5,487 bases of DNA from Opitutaceae bacterium UBA6669 (GCA_002455175.1 DKKJ01000247.1:6743-12229); one strand, 5' to 3'. Positions 1 through 5,487 are shown, counted from the stretch's first letter. Made by a program: numbers and translations. Notes: generated by a model not told the origin, from the letters alone.

Positions 1-199
1 GGGGGTTCAGGCGTATCTTTTCGATTGAGACCGGTCGACCGAGTGTCGCTGACAGTTGCTTTTCCCCCTGTTTTCGGAGCAAGGGCGGAAGCCCGAAGAA
101 GCCAAAAGCTATGGCCAAAACGTACAACAGACCTAAGTAAAGGAGTGCGCGACCCCAGCGAAATCGACGTCGTGAAGAGGAAGGGGGCGGTGGTGACAT
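1..199 (-). CDS. DUF748/AsmA-like membrane-anchored protein, N-terminal fragment (runs off left edge)
   Basis: Reading the minus strand from an ATG at 199 gives 66 open codons to the window edge, with no stop. The fragment starts with a Pro/Ser stretch and an Arg cluster (residues 10-17), followed by one hydrophobic segment (about 18-36, rich in L, Y, F, A). Next comes LLRKQGEKQLSATLGRPVSI (about 40-59) and then EKIRLNP. The segment 'aekqL...LGRPV.i.kI..NP' directly after a single N-terminal membrane helix is the hallmark of DUF748 proteins. These are AsmA-related, inner-membrane-anchored proteins with a large periplasmic beta-rich part, thought to act in envelope or lipid handling. It lies 44 bp downstream of the dUTPase gene on the same strand and may be cotranscribed with it. 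No Shine-Dalgarno sequence is visible. The frame stays open upstream of the ATG, but no other ATG occurs there, so this start is the best choice. The length and C-terminus cannot be seen. Confidence 0.8.
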   Translation of the reverse strand, partial: MSPPPPSSSRRRFRWGRALLYLGLLYVLAIAFGFFGLPPLLRKQGEKQLSATLGRPVSIEKIRLNP

Positions 200-243
200 G
201 GAAGAAGGGCGCCGACGGTTACAAGCGTGGGGGAGGAAACCGG

Positions 244-621
244 CTAGATGTGTTTTGAATCCGCAGCATCTTTGGCGGAGTATCCAGAATCTTGGCGCGC
301 ATGGTTGACTGCGTTTTTCTTGAGGTAGGCTTGATAGACATCCTCAGCGCTCATGCCGAGGGTTTGCGCCAGTGACACGAGGAAATGAAATAAATCGACC
401 ACTTCGACCCGGGCGTTCTGTTCGTCGAACTTTTGGTATTTGGCCCACCACTTCCATGGTACCGAATCGACCAGCTCCGCGAGCTCCTGTTGCATGGCAC
501 GCGTGTAGTTAAGGATCCATTTCGCTTTTTCCTCCTCAGCTGCAGGCGGTAGTTGAACCCCAATTCGCTGGTTGAGAGCGGATTGCATTCTAAAAATTTC
601 TTCGAATTTATCAGGTGTCAT
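244..621 (-). CDS. dUTP diphosphatase, dimeric all-alpha type (dUTPase_2 family)
   Basis: A 125-residue cytoplasmic protein predicted to hydrolyse dUTP to dUMP and pyrophosphate, which keeps uracil out of DNA and supplies dUMP for dTMP synthesis. It has the all-alpha NTP-pyrophosphatase metal-binding pattern. Helix 1 carries QSALNQRIG (13-21). An ExxE motif lies at E46/E49 in QELAELVDS, followed directly by the family-typical VPWKWWAK (54-61). An ExxD motif lies at E73/D76 in VEVVDLFHFLV. The four acidic residues would hold Mg2+. The frame stays open upstream as far as 1095, but that extension runs antisense through the leader and start of the neighbouring gene and has no family similarity. 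Homology begins within a few residues of the ATG at 621, so that start is used; M12 would cut into helix 1. No clear Shine-Dalgarno sequence is present. The fold is unrelated to the trimeric beta-barrel Dut, so the symbol dut is not given. MazG-like or other all-alpha NTPases are less likely because of the KWW motif. Confidence 0.9.
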   Translation of the reverse strand: MTPDKFEEIFRMQSALNQRIGVQLPPAAEEEKAKWILNYTRAMQQELAELVDSVPWKWWAKYQKFDEQNARVEVVDLFHFLVSLAQTLGMSAEDVYQAYLKKNAVNHARQDSGYSAKDAADSKHI

Positions 622-687
622 CGTAATGAGGTTACGCGGGTTGGGTAAACTGGCGCAAGGCCACAGCCTGAGATTCGAAACGGAAGG

Positions 688-707
688 CAGGAGGGGATCC
701 CCTCCTG
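688..707. repeat. Perfect 20-bp palindrome, possible operator or hairpin
   Basis: The ten bases CAGGAGGGGA are followed directly by their exact reverse complement TCCCCTCCTG, with a GGATCC core. As RNA it would fold as an 8-bp stem with a GATC loop. Neither side is followed by a T-run, so it is not a standard intrinsic terminator. It lies 66 bp upstream of the dUTPase start and 209 bp upstream of the start at 917, in the only divergent intergenic region of the window. This fits a binding site for a homodimeric regulator or an RNA leader element. No protein can be assigned to it. Confidence 0.6.
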
Positions 708-746
708 GGTTTACGTCCTTTAGATTGCAAAATAGGAGGTCGCCCG

Positions 747-779
747 ATGGCGGCGTCGGGGTGGAACTTTGGCAATTAG
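747..779 (+). CDS. Possible 10-codon leader ORF (MAASGWNFGN)
   Basis: ATG at 747 opens ten codons ending in TAG. An exact AGGAGG at 734-739 lies 7 nt before the ATG, the best ribosome-binding site in the window; the large genes here have weak or no such site. The ORF lies 137 bp upstream of the RGG-protein start on the same strand. The peptide shows no obvious attenuation signal: one Trp and no run of one amino acid. An ORF this short with a good site can occur by chance, so it is a candidate only. Confidence 0.25.
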   Translation: MAASGWNFGN

Positions 780-829
780 AGATTGCGACAGGGTTTGCGT
801 TAGGAGACCGTAGGGTTCGTGTTGCCTGC

Positions 830-898
830 GTTGAGCCCTTTGCTCCGCCCACGGCACACTCGCGCCGCTCCCGCCTTTTTGCGAAGTGTGCGCTCAAC
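830..898 (+). promoter_or_regulatory. Nested stem-loop in the leader of the RGG-protein gene
   Basis: The outer arms GTTGAGC (830-836) and GCTCAAC (892-898) are exactly complementary. The inner arms GCACACTCGC (854-863) and GCGAAGTGTGC (881-891) pair over 10 bp with one bulged base, leaving a 17-nt loop that ends in TTTTT. The structure ends 18 nt before the ATG at 917, so it could influence translation initiation if transcription starts upstream of it. Because the T-run sits in the loop, it is not a terminator. No known riboswitch class was recognised. Confidence 0.35.
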
Positions 899-916
899 CC
901 AAACATAAAATAAGTC

Positions 917-2188
917 ATGTCAGAACAACCAACGTCCGGCGATGTGCCTGCGCAGCCTACGGCTGCTGCCGCTCCCGCCGAGACCTCTAGCGCGACGCCT
1001 GCGTCCGTGCCGACCGCAACGTTCGGTACAGGCCGTGGATCCGGGCTCGCGCGTGGCAAGCGCTCGACTACGGTCGCGCCCTCTGCCGCCAACACCGCTC
1101 CTCGCGGTGATTACAAGCCCACTGCCGTTCAGGTGGTTGTGGCCGAACGTGAATACCAAAATCCGTTCGCTTCCGAAACGCCGCCTGTGGTCGAGGTAAC
1201 TGCTCCCGTTTCGACGACGGTGAGCATCACCCCCACGGAAGGTACCGCTCCGGAAGCGTCCGTTGCCAAAGTAGAAACCGCTCCGTCGGGTCCTGTGATT
1301 ACCGCTTCGCCGCTGGCCGAACCTAGGGCCATACCGGAAAGCGTTGCTCCTGTTGTTCAGTCGAACGATGCCAATTCTGTGGAGCCCTCCGCGGAAAAAG
1401 CCAGTTTGACGATCTTGCCCCCTGCTGAGACCCGTCGCCCATCCACCAGCTGGGATAGCAACACGCCCCGCGCGTCCTCTGGCGGACGTCGCGAAGACCG
1501 CCCCGTATTTCGAGCTGAACGGCCCGCGGACGGTCGTCCCTCCGAACCGCGGGGAAGCTCCTCTCCGGTTCCGCCGCGGGAAAGTCGCCGTGACGGACGC
1601 GAAGGTCGTGAAGGCCCTCAAAGCCGAGAAGGCCGCGAAAATCGTGACGGGCGTTTTCCTCGCGAAGATCGCGATGGGCGTCCGCCGCGGGAGAATCGTG
1701 GACCCGCGAACGACCGTGGTCCTGCCAAGACGTTCACTCCGGTGAGACCGACCCCTCCAACGCCGGCGGCGGAGCATAAGTCCGGCGGATTTGTGGGATG
1801 GTTGAAGGGCTTGTTCGGCGGTGGTGCCGCGGAGACCCCGAGCGCGCCTTCAGCAGCGCCGACGGGCAATCGCGACTCTCAACGGTCAGACGATCGCGGT
1901 GGATCGCGCGACGGTTCCCGTCGTCGCCACGGTGGTGGCGGAGGGGGCCGAGGACGCGGTGGATTTGAATCACGCGGACCCCGGGATGGCCAGGGTGGCA
2001 CCAGCGACGGTTCTGCTCGCCCTGAAGGCGAACGCGGAGGTCGTCCCTTTGGCGAAGACCGTGGAGGTGGAGACGGCGGCGGGCGTCGTCGTCGTCATCG
2101 TGGAGGCCGCGGGCGCAATCGCGGCGACTTCGGTGGCGGTGGAGACGGCCAGCGTGGAGGGGGCGATACGCCTCCGTCTAACAGCTAA
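917..2188 (+). CDS. Disordered RGG/RG-rich protein, possible RNA-binding, unknown function
   Basis: A 423-residue protein that I cannot place in a named family; its make-up falls into blocks. Residues 1-60 are Ala/Pro/Thr/Ser-rich. Residues 62-86 are the least repetitive part, with YKPTAVQVVVAEREYQNPF. Residues 87-185 are Pro/Val/Thr/Ala-rich. Residues 186-270 are packed with RE/RD/RDGR/REGR units. A single hydrophobic amphipathic stretch, GFVGWLKGLFGGG (291-303), follows a Pro-rich linker. Residues 318-417 form a Gly/Arg/Asp tail with six RGG triplets (327, 347, 373, 382, 395, 413). No signal peptide or membrane helix is seen. RGG tails in other proteins bind RNA or drive condensation, so an RNA-linked role is possible but is inferred from composition only. 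The ATG has no Shine-Dalgarno site and sits in an A-rich stretch. A terminator follows directly, making this probably a single-gene unit. Long open frames on the other strand and in the +1 frame are by-products of the GC-rich Arg/Gly codons. Confidence 0.8.
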   Translation: MSEQPTSGDVPAQPTAAAAPAETSSATPASVPTATFGTGRGSGLARGKRSTTVAPSAANTAPRGDYKPTAVQVVVAEREYQNPFASETPPVVEVTAPVSTTVSITPTEGTAPEASVAKVETAPSGPVITASPLAEPRAIPESVAPVVQSNDANSVEPSAEKASLTILPPAETRRPSTSWDSNTPRASSGGRREDRPVFRAERPADGRPSEPRGSSSPVPPRESRRDGREGREGPQSREGRENRDGRFPREDRDGRPPRENRGPANDRGPAKTFTPVRPTPPTPAAEHKSGGFVGWLKGLFGGGAAETPSAPSAAPTGNRDSQRSDDRGGSRDGSRRRHGGGGGGRGRGGFESRGPRDGQGGTSDGSARPEGERGGRPFGEDRGGGDGGGRRRRHRGGRGRNRGDFGGGGDGQRGGGDTPPSNS

Positions 2189-2226
2189 TTAAAACACTGC
2201 GTCCCGATTGCTTGGAGCGTGCAGTC

Positions 2227-2264
2227 AAGGCGTCCGTTACCTGCGGGCGCCTTTTTTATTTTTT
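2227..2264 (+). terminator. Strong rho-independent terminator after the RGG-protein gene
   Basis: AAGGCGTCCG (2227-2236) and CGGGCGCCTT (2244-2253) form a 10-bp stem with one G-U wobble and a 7-nt loop. The stem runs directly into TTTTTTATTTTTT (2252-2264). It begins 38 bp after the stop at 2188. Its presence also argues against any murA start before 2311, although the frame is open from 2212. Confidence 0.9.
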
Positions 2265-2310
2265 CGGCCATTGCCTCCGACGCGAATCCCGTTCCCGTTT
2301 TGCGTCTCGC

Positions 2311-3600
2311 ATGGCTGATCTCATTGTACACGGCGGCAAACCGCTTTCCGGCACGGTGACCCCTTCTGGTAATAAGAACTCGGTGCTGCCGATTTTTTGC
2401 GCTACGTTGCTCACTAACGAGCCCGTGACGTTGAAAAACGTTCCGGATATCACCGATCTAGAGAAGCTCGTGGCCTTCTTTCGCTCGCAAGGTTCCCGCA
2501 TCGAATGGGATCGCGCGGGAGGTATCATGAAAGTCGATCACTCGTCGTTCGTGGATGCTCTCGTCAACGCCGAGATGCCGCAGGCGATGCGCTCCACGGT
2601 GCTGTTGTATCCTGCATTGCTGCATCGGATGCGGCGAATTTCCGTTCCGGCTAACTCCAAAGGTTGTTCATTGGGAGTGCGTGAAATCGATCCGCACCTC
2701 GATATTTTCCAGACCTTGGGTGCGGTGGTCGATGCCGGAGATCCTTTGGTAATGGCGTTGCCGAGCGGATTTCAAGGAGGACGTCATTGGTGCGACTACA
2801 TGTCTGTGACGGTCACAGAAAATTTTGCGATGGAAGCGGCGGTCGCTTCAGGGGAGTCCACCTTGATCAATGCAGCGAGCGAGCCCCATGTACAGGAGCT
2901 GTGTTCGGCGCTTGTGAGTATGGGTGCGAAAATTGAAGGCATCGGAACATCGATGCTGAAAATTTCCGGAGTCGAGAGCCTGCACGGTGCTACCATTGAG
3001 ATCGGTACCGACTATCATGAAGTCGTCACGTTTCTTGCGTTGGGTGCCATTACCGGTGGAGAGGTGCGGGTGGAGCGCTCCTTGCCTCATCATTTCGACC
3101 TTATCGTGCGCTCCTTTCGCAAACTCGGAGTCGAAGTCGAGCACGAGGGAGACACTGCGATCGTTCGGCGCAATCAGCCGCTGAAGATCGAAGCACCTTA
3201 CACCAGCAATCTTCTCGCGAAGATTGAAGCGGCGCCGTGGCCTTATTTTTCGGTCGATCTTCTCCCGCTGATGATCGCGGTGAGTACCCGGTCCGAGGGC
3301 GTCATCCATTTTTGGAACAAAGTCTATGAAAATGGGTTTTCGTGGATCCCTGAACTCGCCAAATTCGGAGCGCATGTGGTGGTTAGCGATCCCCACCGGA
3401 TTGTCGTTTTCGGCGGCAAGCCTATGCACGCCGCAGTTGTGGATTCGCCTTACGTTATTCGTGCCGCGATCGCTCTTTATATGGTAGCGGCGAGTGTTCC
3501 CGGGCGCAGCGTCGTGAAAAATGCAGAGGTCATTCAGCGGGCGCACCCGCGTTTTGTGGAGAACCTCCGAGCCCTTGGTGCTGAGGTCGAATGGAAATAA
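2311..3600 (+). CDS. murA: UDP-N-acetylglucosamine 1-carboxyvinyltransferase (MurA), divergent form
   Basis: A 429-residue cytoplasmic enzyme that transfers enolpyruvate from PEP to UDP-GlcNAc, the first committed step of peptidoglycan precursor synthesis. It has the two-domain EPSP-synthase fold and spans the full family length. K22/N23 lie in SGNKNS. R94 lies in QAMRST. The catalytic Cys119 lies in SKGCSLGVREID, equivalent to E. coli Cys115, and R124 follows it; Cys at this position usually means fosfomycin sensitivity. D316 lies in FSVDLLPL, R384 in VIRAAI and R410 in VIQRAHPRF. By remembered alignment, the Arg of the E. coli FENRF motif is Gly342 here (YENGF), and the usual FPTDxQAQ is FSVDLLPL. 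The start at 2311 is chosen because homology begins at MADLIVHGGKPLSGTV and because the longer frame would run through the terminator. No Shine-Dalgarno site is seen. A MurA-like paralog is possible, but the catalytic Cys and Lys support activity. The 3' end overlaps ruvB. Confidence 0.93.
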   Translation: MADLIVHGGKPLSGTVTPSGNKNSVLPIFCATLLTNEPVTLKNVPDITDLEKLVAFFRSQGSRIEWDRAGGIMKVDHSSFVDALVNAEMPQAMRSTVLLYPALLHRMRRISVPANSKGCSLGVREIDPHLDIFQTLGAVVDAGDPLVMALPSGFQGGRHWCDYMSVTVTENFAMEAAVASGESTLINAASEPHVQELCSALVSMGAKIEGIGTSMLKISGVESLHGATIEIGTDYHEVVTFLALGAITGGEVRVERSLPHHFDLIVRSFRKLGVEVEHEGDTAIVRRNQPLKIEAPYTSNLLAKIEAAPWPYFSVDLLPLMIAVSTRSEGVIHFWNKVYENGFSWIPELAKFGAHVVVSDPHRIVVFGGKPMHAAVVDSPYVIRAAIALYMVAASVPGRSVVKNAEVIQRAHPRFVENLRALGAEVEWK

Positions 3601-4679
3601 AACCTCTCTCGAACGTGACTCCTAAAGGAAAATCGGCGCCGGCAACACCCCCGCCCACGGGATTGGGTTATCTTACTCAAGCTCTGACTCAACCGGTCTC
3701 GGCTTTAGAATCGGCGCTTCGTCCTTTATCTTTTTCCGATTTCACCGGCCAGCCGAAGACGGTGGAGCGATTACAGGTCATGGTCGGGGCAGCGCGTCGA
3801 CGTGGTGAGCCGCTTAACCACATTCTTTTGAGCGGACCTCCGGGGCTCGGAAAAACTACGCTCGCGTTCATTCTCGGTCACGAACTCGGTAAGAACGTGC
3901 GCGTCACCTCCGGTCCCGTGGTAGAAAAAGCGGGCGATCTCGCCGGATTGCTTACTAATTTAGAGGAAGGCGATCTCCTGTTCATCGACGAAATCCACCG
4001 CATTCCCAAGACGGTGGAGGAGTACCTGTACTCGGCGATGGAGGATTTTAGACTGGATATCATGATCGACCAGGGGCCGAATGCGCGTAGCGTTCGGCTT
4101 TCCATTCCTCGGTTTACCTTGGTGGGAGCGACGACGCGGGCGGGCTTGTTGACGGCTCCTTTGCGGTCGCGTTTCACTCTCCAGACGCGACTCGACTATT
4201 ACGATGTCCCGACACTGATGGGGATTGTGAAACGCAGCTGTGCGTTGCTCAAGGTCGAAGTCGAGGATGAGGGAGCCAAAGAGATTGCCCGTCGGTGTCG
4301 CGGCACGCCACGCATTGCGAACAATTTGATCAATTTCTGCCGCGATTACGCGCAGGAGCGCGCAGGAGGGAAAATCACGCAGGCCGCCGCTTCGTCCGCT
4401 CTGGAACTGCTTGAAATCGATGCACGTGGTTTGGATGAAATGGATAAACGGATACTACGGGTGATGGCGGAAAACTACCGTGGTGGTCCGGTGGGATTGG
4501 GAACCATTGCCGTCGCGGTGGGGGAGGAGAGTGAAACCCTAGAGGAAGTGCATGAACCATTCCTGATTCAAGAAGGCTATCTCCAGCGCAGTCCGCAGGG
4601 GCGTATCCTCACGCAGAAAGGCTACGTTGCGATTGGATTGAAAGCGGCTACGGGCACAGATCAAGGCACGCTGCTTTGA
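3591..4679 (+). CDS. ruvB: Holliday junction branch-migration ATPase RuvB
   Basis: A 362-residue AAA+ motor. RuvB hexamers, loaded by RuvA, drive branch migration of Holliday junctions in recombinational repair before RuvC cleaves them. Residues 43-56 (LRPLSFSDFTGQPK) are the usual family entry motif. Walker A is GPPGLGKTT (82-90), Walker B is LLFIDEIHR (129-137), and sensor 1 is GATTRAG (179-185). The arginine-finger segment is APLRSRF (189-195), and sensor 2 is GTPRIAN (238-244). The C-terminal winged helix runs from GGPVGLGTIA (298) to LQRSPQGRIL (331-340). The first 42 residues are about 20 longer than in E. coli and Ala/Pro-rich; the ATG at 3591 is used because no later in-frame Met precedes the core domain. 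The gene overlaps murA by 10 bp (ATGGAAATAA), suggesting coupled translation, with a weak GAGG at 3583-3586. Neither ruvA nor ruvC is in view. Confidence 0.96.
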   Translation: MEIKPLSNVTPKGKSAPATPPPTGLGYLTQALTQPVSALESALRPLSFSDFTGQPKTVERLQVMVGAARRRGEPLNHILLSGPPGLGKTTLAFILGHELGKNVRVTSGPVVEKAGDLAGLLTNLEEGDLLFIDEIHRIPKTVEEYLYSAMEDFRLDIMIDQGPNARSVRLSIPRFTLVGATTRAGLLTAPLRSRFTLQTRLDYYDVPTLMGIVKRSCALLKVEVEDEGAKEIARRCRGTPRIANNLINFCRDYAQERAGGKITQAAASSALELLEIDARGLDEMDKRILRVMAENYRGGPVGLGTIAVAVGEESETLEEVHEPFLIQEGYLQRSPQGRILTQKGYVAIGLKAATGTDQGTLL

Positions 4680-4700
4680 TCCCTCAGGTGGTAGCGAACC

Positions 4701-5201
4701 TCAACCCGACTTGTCCTTGCTCGAAGAATCTGCCCACACGATCAACCAACCGCTTTCCTGGTCGACGTAGACTAACGTGGAGTCGGCGTTTTCGGCCTGC
4801 ACATAGTCCGCGCGGGCGACTGTAGCCGCCAGTCTTTCCGTGGAGACGCGATCAGAGTAGCGAAGGTGGGTGACCAAGGCCACCACCACTGCGGTGGCAG
4901 CCGCGCCGATCGGGAAACTCCATTGCAGCCAGAAGGGCGTTTTACGGCGCTGGCTCTTTCCTTCTCGACTCTGCTTGGGCAACTGAGAGCGCAACCGCAT
5001 CCACTCTTGCTGTGGGTTAGGAGTGGATACGGCTTGAGTGACTGTTTGCAATGAAGCCGGGATGGCAGCCAGCAGGGCCCGTTGTTGTCGACACGCTGCG
5101 CACTGCACCACGTGACCCTCGATCTCTGCCTGCTCGGCTGGCGTTAGCCGGCGGTCAGGTCCAGCGATCAGCAGAGAGGTGATGTGTTGGCAGGACGGCA
5201 T
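4701..5201 (-). CDS. Zinc-finger (zf-HC2) single-pass membrane protein, putative anti-sigma factor
   Basis: A 166-residue protein. Its N-terminus carries the zf-HC2 pattern: C4, then H30-x3-C34-x2-C37 (GHVVQCAACRQQ), as in ZAS-type anti-sigma factors that hold an ECF sigma factor at the membrane. A Gln/Arg/Lys-rich linker (60-88) precedes one membrane segment (about 90-112, FWLQWSFPIGAAATAVVVAL). A periplasmic tail of about 54 residues follows (ADSTLVYVDQESGWLIVWAD, ending in charged residues). The ATG at 5201 is preferred because the zinc motif starts at residue 4. The frame is open to 5300, but that Arg/Ser-rich extension overlaps the upstream gene and adds no domain. No Shine-Dalgarno site is seen. 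It is convergent with ruvB, 21 bp apart, with no clear terminator between. No sigma-factor gene is in view, so the anti-sigma role is inferred from the domain alone; zf-HC2 proteins without a sigma partner exist. Confidence 0.82.
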   Translation of the reverse strand: MPSCQHITSLLIAGPDRRLTPAEQAEIEGHVVQCAACRQQRALLAAIPASLQTVTQAVSTPNPQQEWMRLRSQLPKQSREGKSQRRKTPFWLQWSFPIGAAATAVVVALVTHLRYSDRVSTERLAATVARADYVQAENADSTLVYVDQESGWLIVWADSSSKDKSG

Positions 5202-5233
5202 CGTCGAAGTGCGTGCGGAGGATCCTCGAATGA

Positions 5234-5487
5234 TTACCAGCGCCGAGGACCTGAAGCGACGATCACTCGGCCGCCGTGTCCATGATGAGAATCGACCCAA
5301 ACGCGCTGACTGCGATCTTCATAGCAGCCGCCCACCTGCGTGCGGATTCTCCGACCGCAGGAGTCATAGCTGACAACCCAGCGAGCGGGTACCCAAACCC
5401 GCGTGGTGACTGTTTCCCAGTGGCCGTGCGGGCGATTGTGGACGACAACCACCTCCGGAGCGCAGGGGGGAGGTGAGGTCACGACCA
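5234..5487 (-). CDS. Protein with two RVWV repeats, C-terminal fragment (runs off right edge), unknown function
   Basis: The minus-strand frame is open from the window edge to a stop at 5236-5234, giving about 83 visible codons. A GTG at 5482 could serve as start, but the codon before it is open too and no signal peptide follows, so the real start probably lies outside. The fragment contains two copies of G-x-[W/Y]-E-x4-R-V-W-V, 32 residues apart: GHWETVTTRVWV at 5390-5425 and GCYEDRSQRVWV at 5294-5329. The spacer VPARWVVSYDSCGRRIRTQV lies between them. A His/Gly stretch (SHHGHGG) follows the second copy. Aromatic-plus-Val repeats of this kind suggest small beta-rich exported proteins, but no function is known to me. 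The next gene on the same strand, the zf-HC2 protein, starts 32 bp after its stop, so the two probably share a transcript. The alternating pattern and similarity between copies support real coding. Confidence 0.65.
   Translation of the reverse strand, partial: VVTSPPPCAPEVVVVHNRPHGHWETVTTRVWVPARWVVSYDSCGRRIRTQVGGCYEDRSQRVWVDSHHGHGGRVIVASGPRRW

Noticed and set aside
111..140. Nine-codon plus-strand ORF (MAKTYNRPK)
   Set aside because: It lies antisense within the DUF748 coding sequence and has no ribosome-binding site.
25..258. Plus-strand open frame of 77 codons starting with TTG
   Set aside because: It runs antisense to the DUF748 start and the dUTPase end, has a non-ATG start, and encodes a sequence without domain character. 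The minus-strand reading is clearly better.
572..913. Plus-strand open frame of 113 codons over the divergent intergenic region
   Set aside because: It begins antisense inside the dUTPase gene, has no ribosome-binding site and shows no family similarity. It ends 3 bp before the 917 ATG by chance.
622..1095. Upstream extension of the dUTPase frame (158 more codons)
   Set aside because: It runs antisense through the intergenic region and the RGG-protein start. The family's length and first helix fit the start at 621.
920..1777. Minus-strand open frame of 285 codons, rich in Arg/Gly
   Set aside because: It is a mirror of the Ala/Pro/Arg codons of the plus-strand gene. It has no domain, and the plus-strand frame has matching flanking signals (terminator).
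1821..2192. +1-frame open reading frame of 123 codons that looks protein-like (Val/Ala/Glu-rich)
   Set aside because: CGT-GGA-GGT repeats read in the next frame give GTG-GAG, which explains the Val-Glu pattern. There is no independent evidence for dual coding.
2212..2310. 33-residue N-terminal extension of MurA
   Set aside because: It would have to be translated through the terminator hairpin and T-run, and MurA homology starts at 2311.
2848..3546. Minus-strand open frame of 232 codons inside murA
   Set aside because: It is antisense to a well-supported enzyme gene and has no domain character.
4680..4700. Possible bidirectional terminator between ruvB and the zf-HC2 gene
   Set aside because: Only a 4-bp pairing (AGGT/ACCT) without a T-run is present, too weak to call.

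Overview
The window looks like a piece of chromosome from a Gram-negative bacterium, moderately GC-rich. My best guess is Verrucomicrobiota, possibly Opitutae. That guess rests on remembered resemblance of the MurA, all-alpha dUTPase and RVWV-repeat proteins and on the scarcity of Shine-Dalgarno sequences; it is an inference. I see no transposase, integrase, phage gene, tRNA, rRNA or CRISPR array, so most of this is housekeeping sequence.

Left part (1-621, minus strand): an all-alpha dimeric-type dUTPase is followed downstream by the start of a DUF748/AsmA-like membrane-anchored protein that runs off the left edge. A 295-bp divergent intergenic region (622-916) holds a perfect 20-bp palindrome, a possible 10-codon leader ORF with a textbook ribosome-binding site, and a nested stem-loop.

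Middle (917-4679, plus strand): first comes a 423-residue, mostly disordered protein with an Ala/Pro/Thr N-terminus, an Arg-Asp/Arg-Glu middle and a Gly-Arg (RGG) tail, closed by a strong intrinsic terminator. Then murA (first step of peptidoglycan precursor synthesis) and ruvB (Holliday-junction branch-migration motor) overlap by 10 bp and are probably cotranscribed.

Right part (4701-5487, minus strand, convergent with ruvB): a zinc-finger (zf-HC2) single-pass protein resembling an anti-sigma factor, preceded in the same direction by the C-terminal part of a protein with two RVWV repeats that enters from the right edge. No sigma factor lies in view; it would be expected, if present, to the right.

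The parts least explained by known families are the RGG protein, the AGGAGG/CCTCCT/AGGAGG arrangement in its leader, and the substitutions at conserved positions in MurA. No clearly novel multi-gene system is visible.
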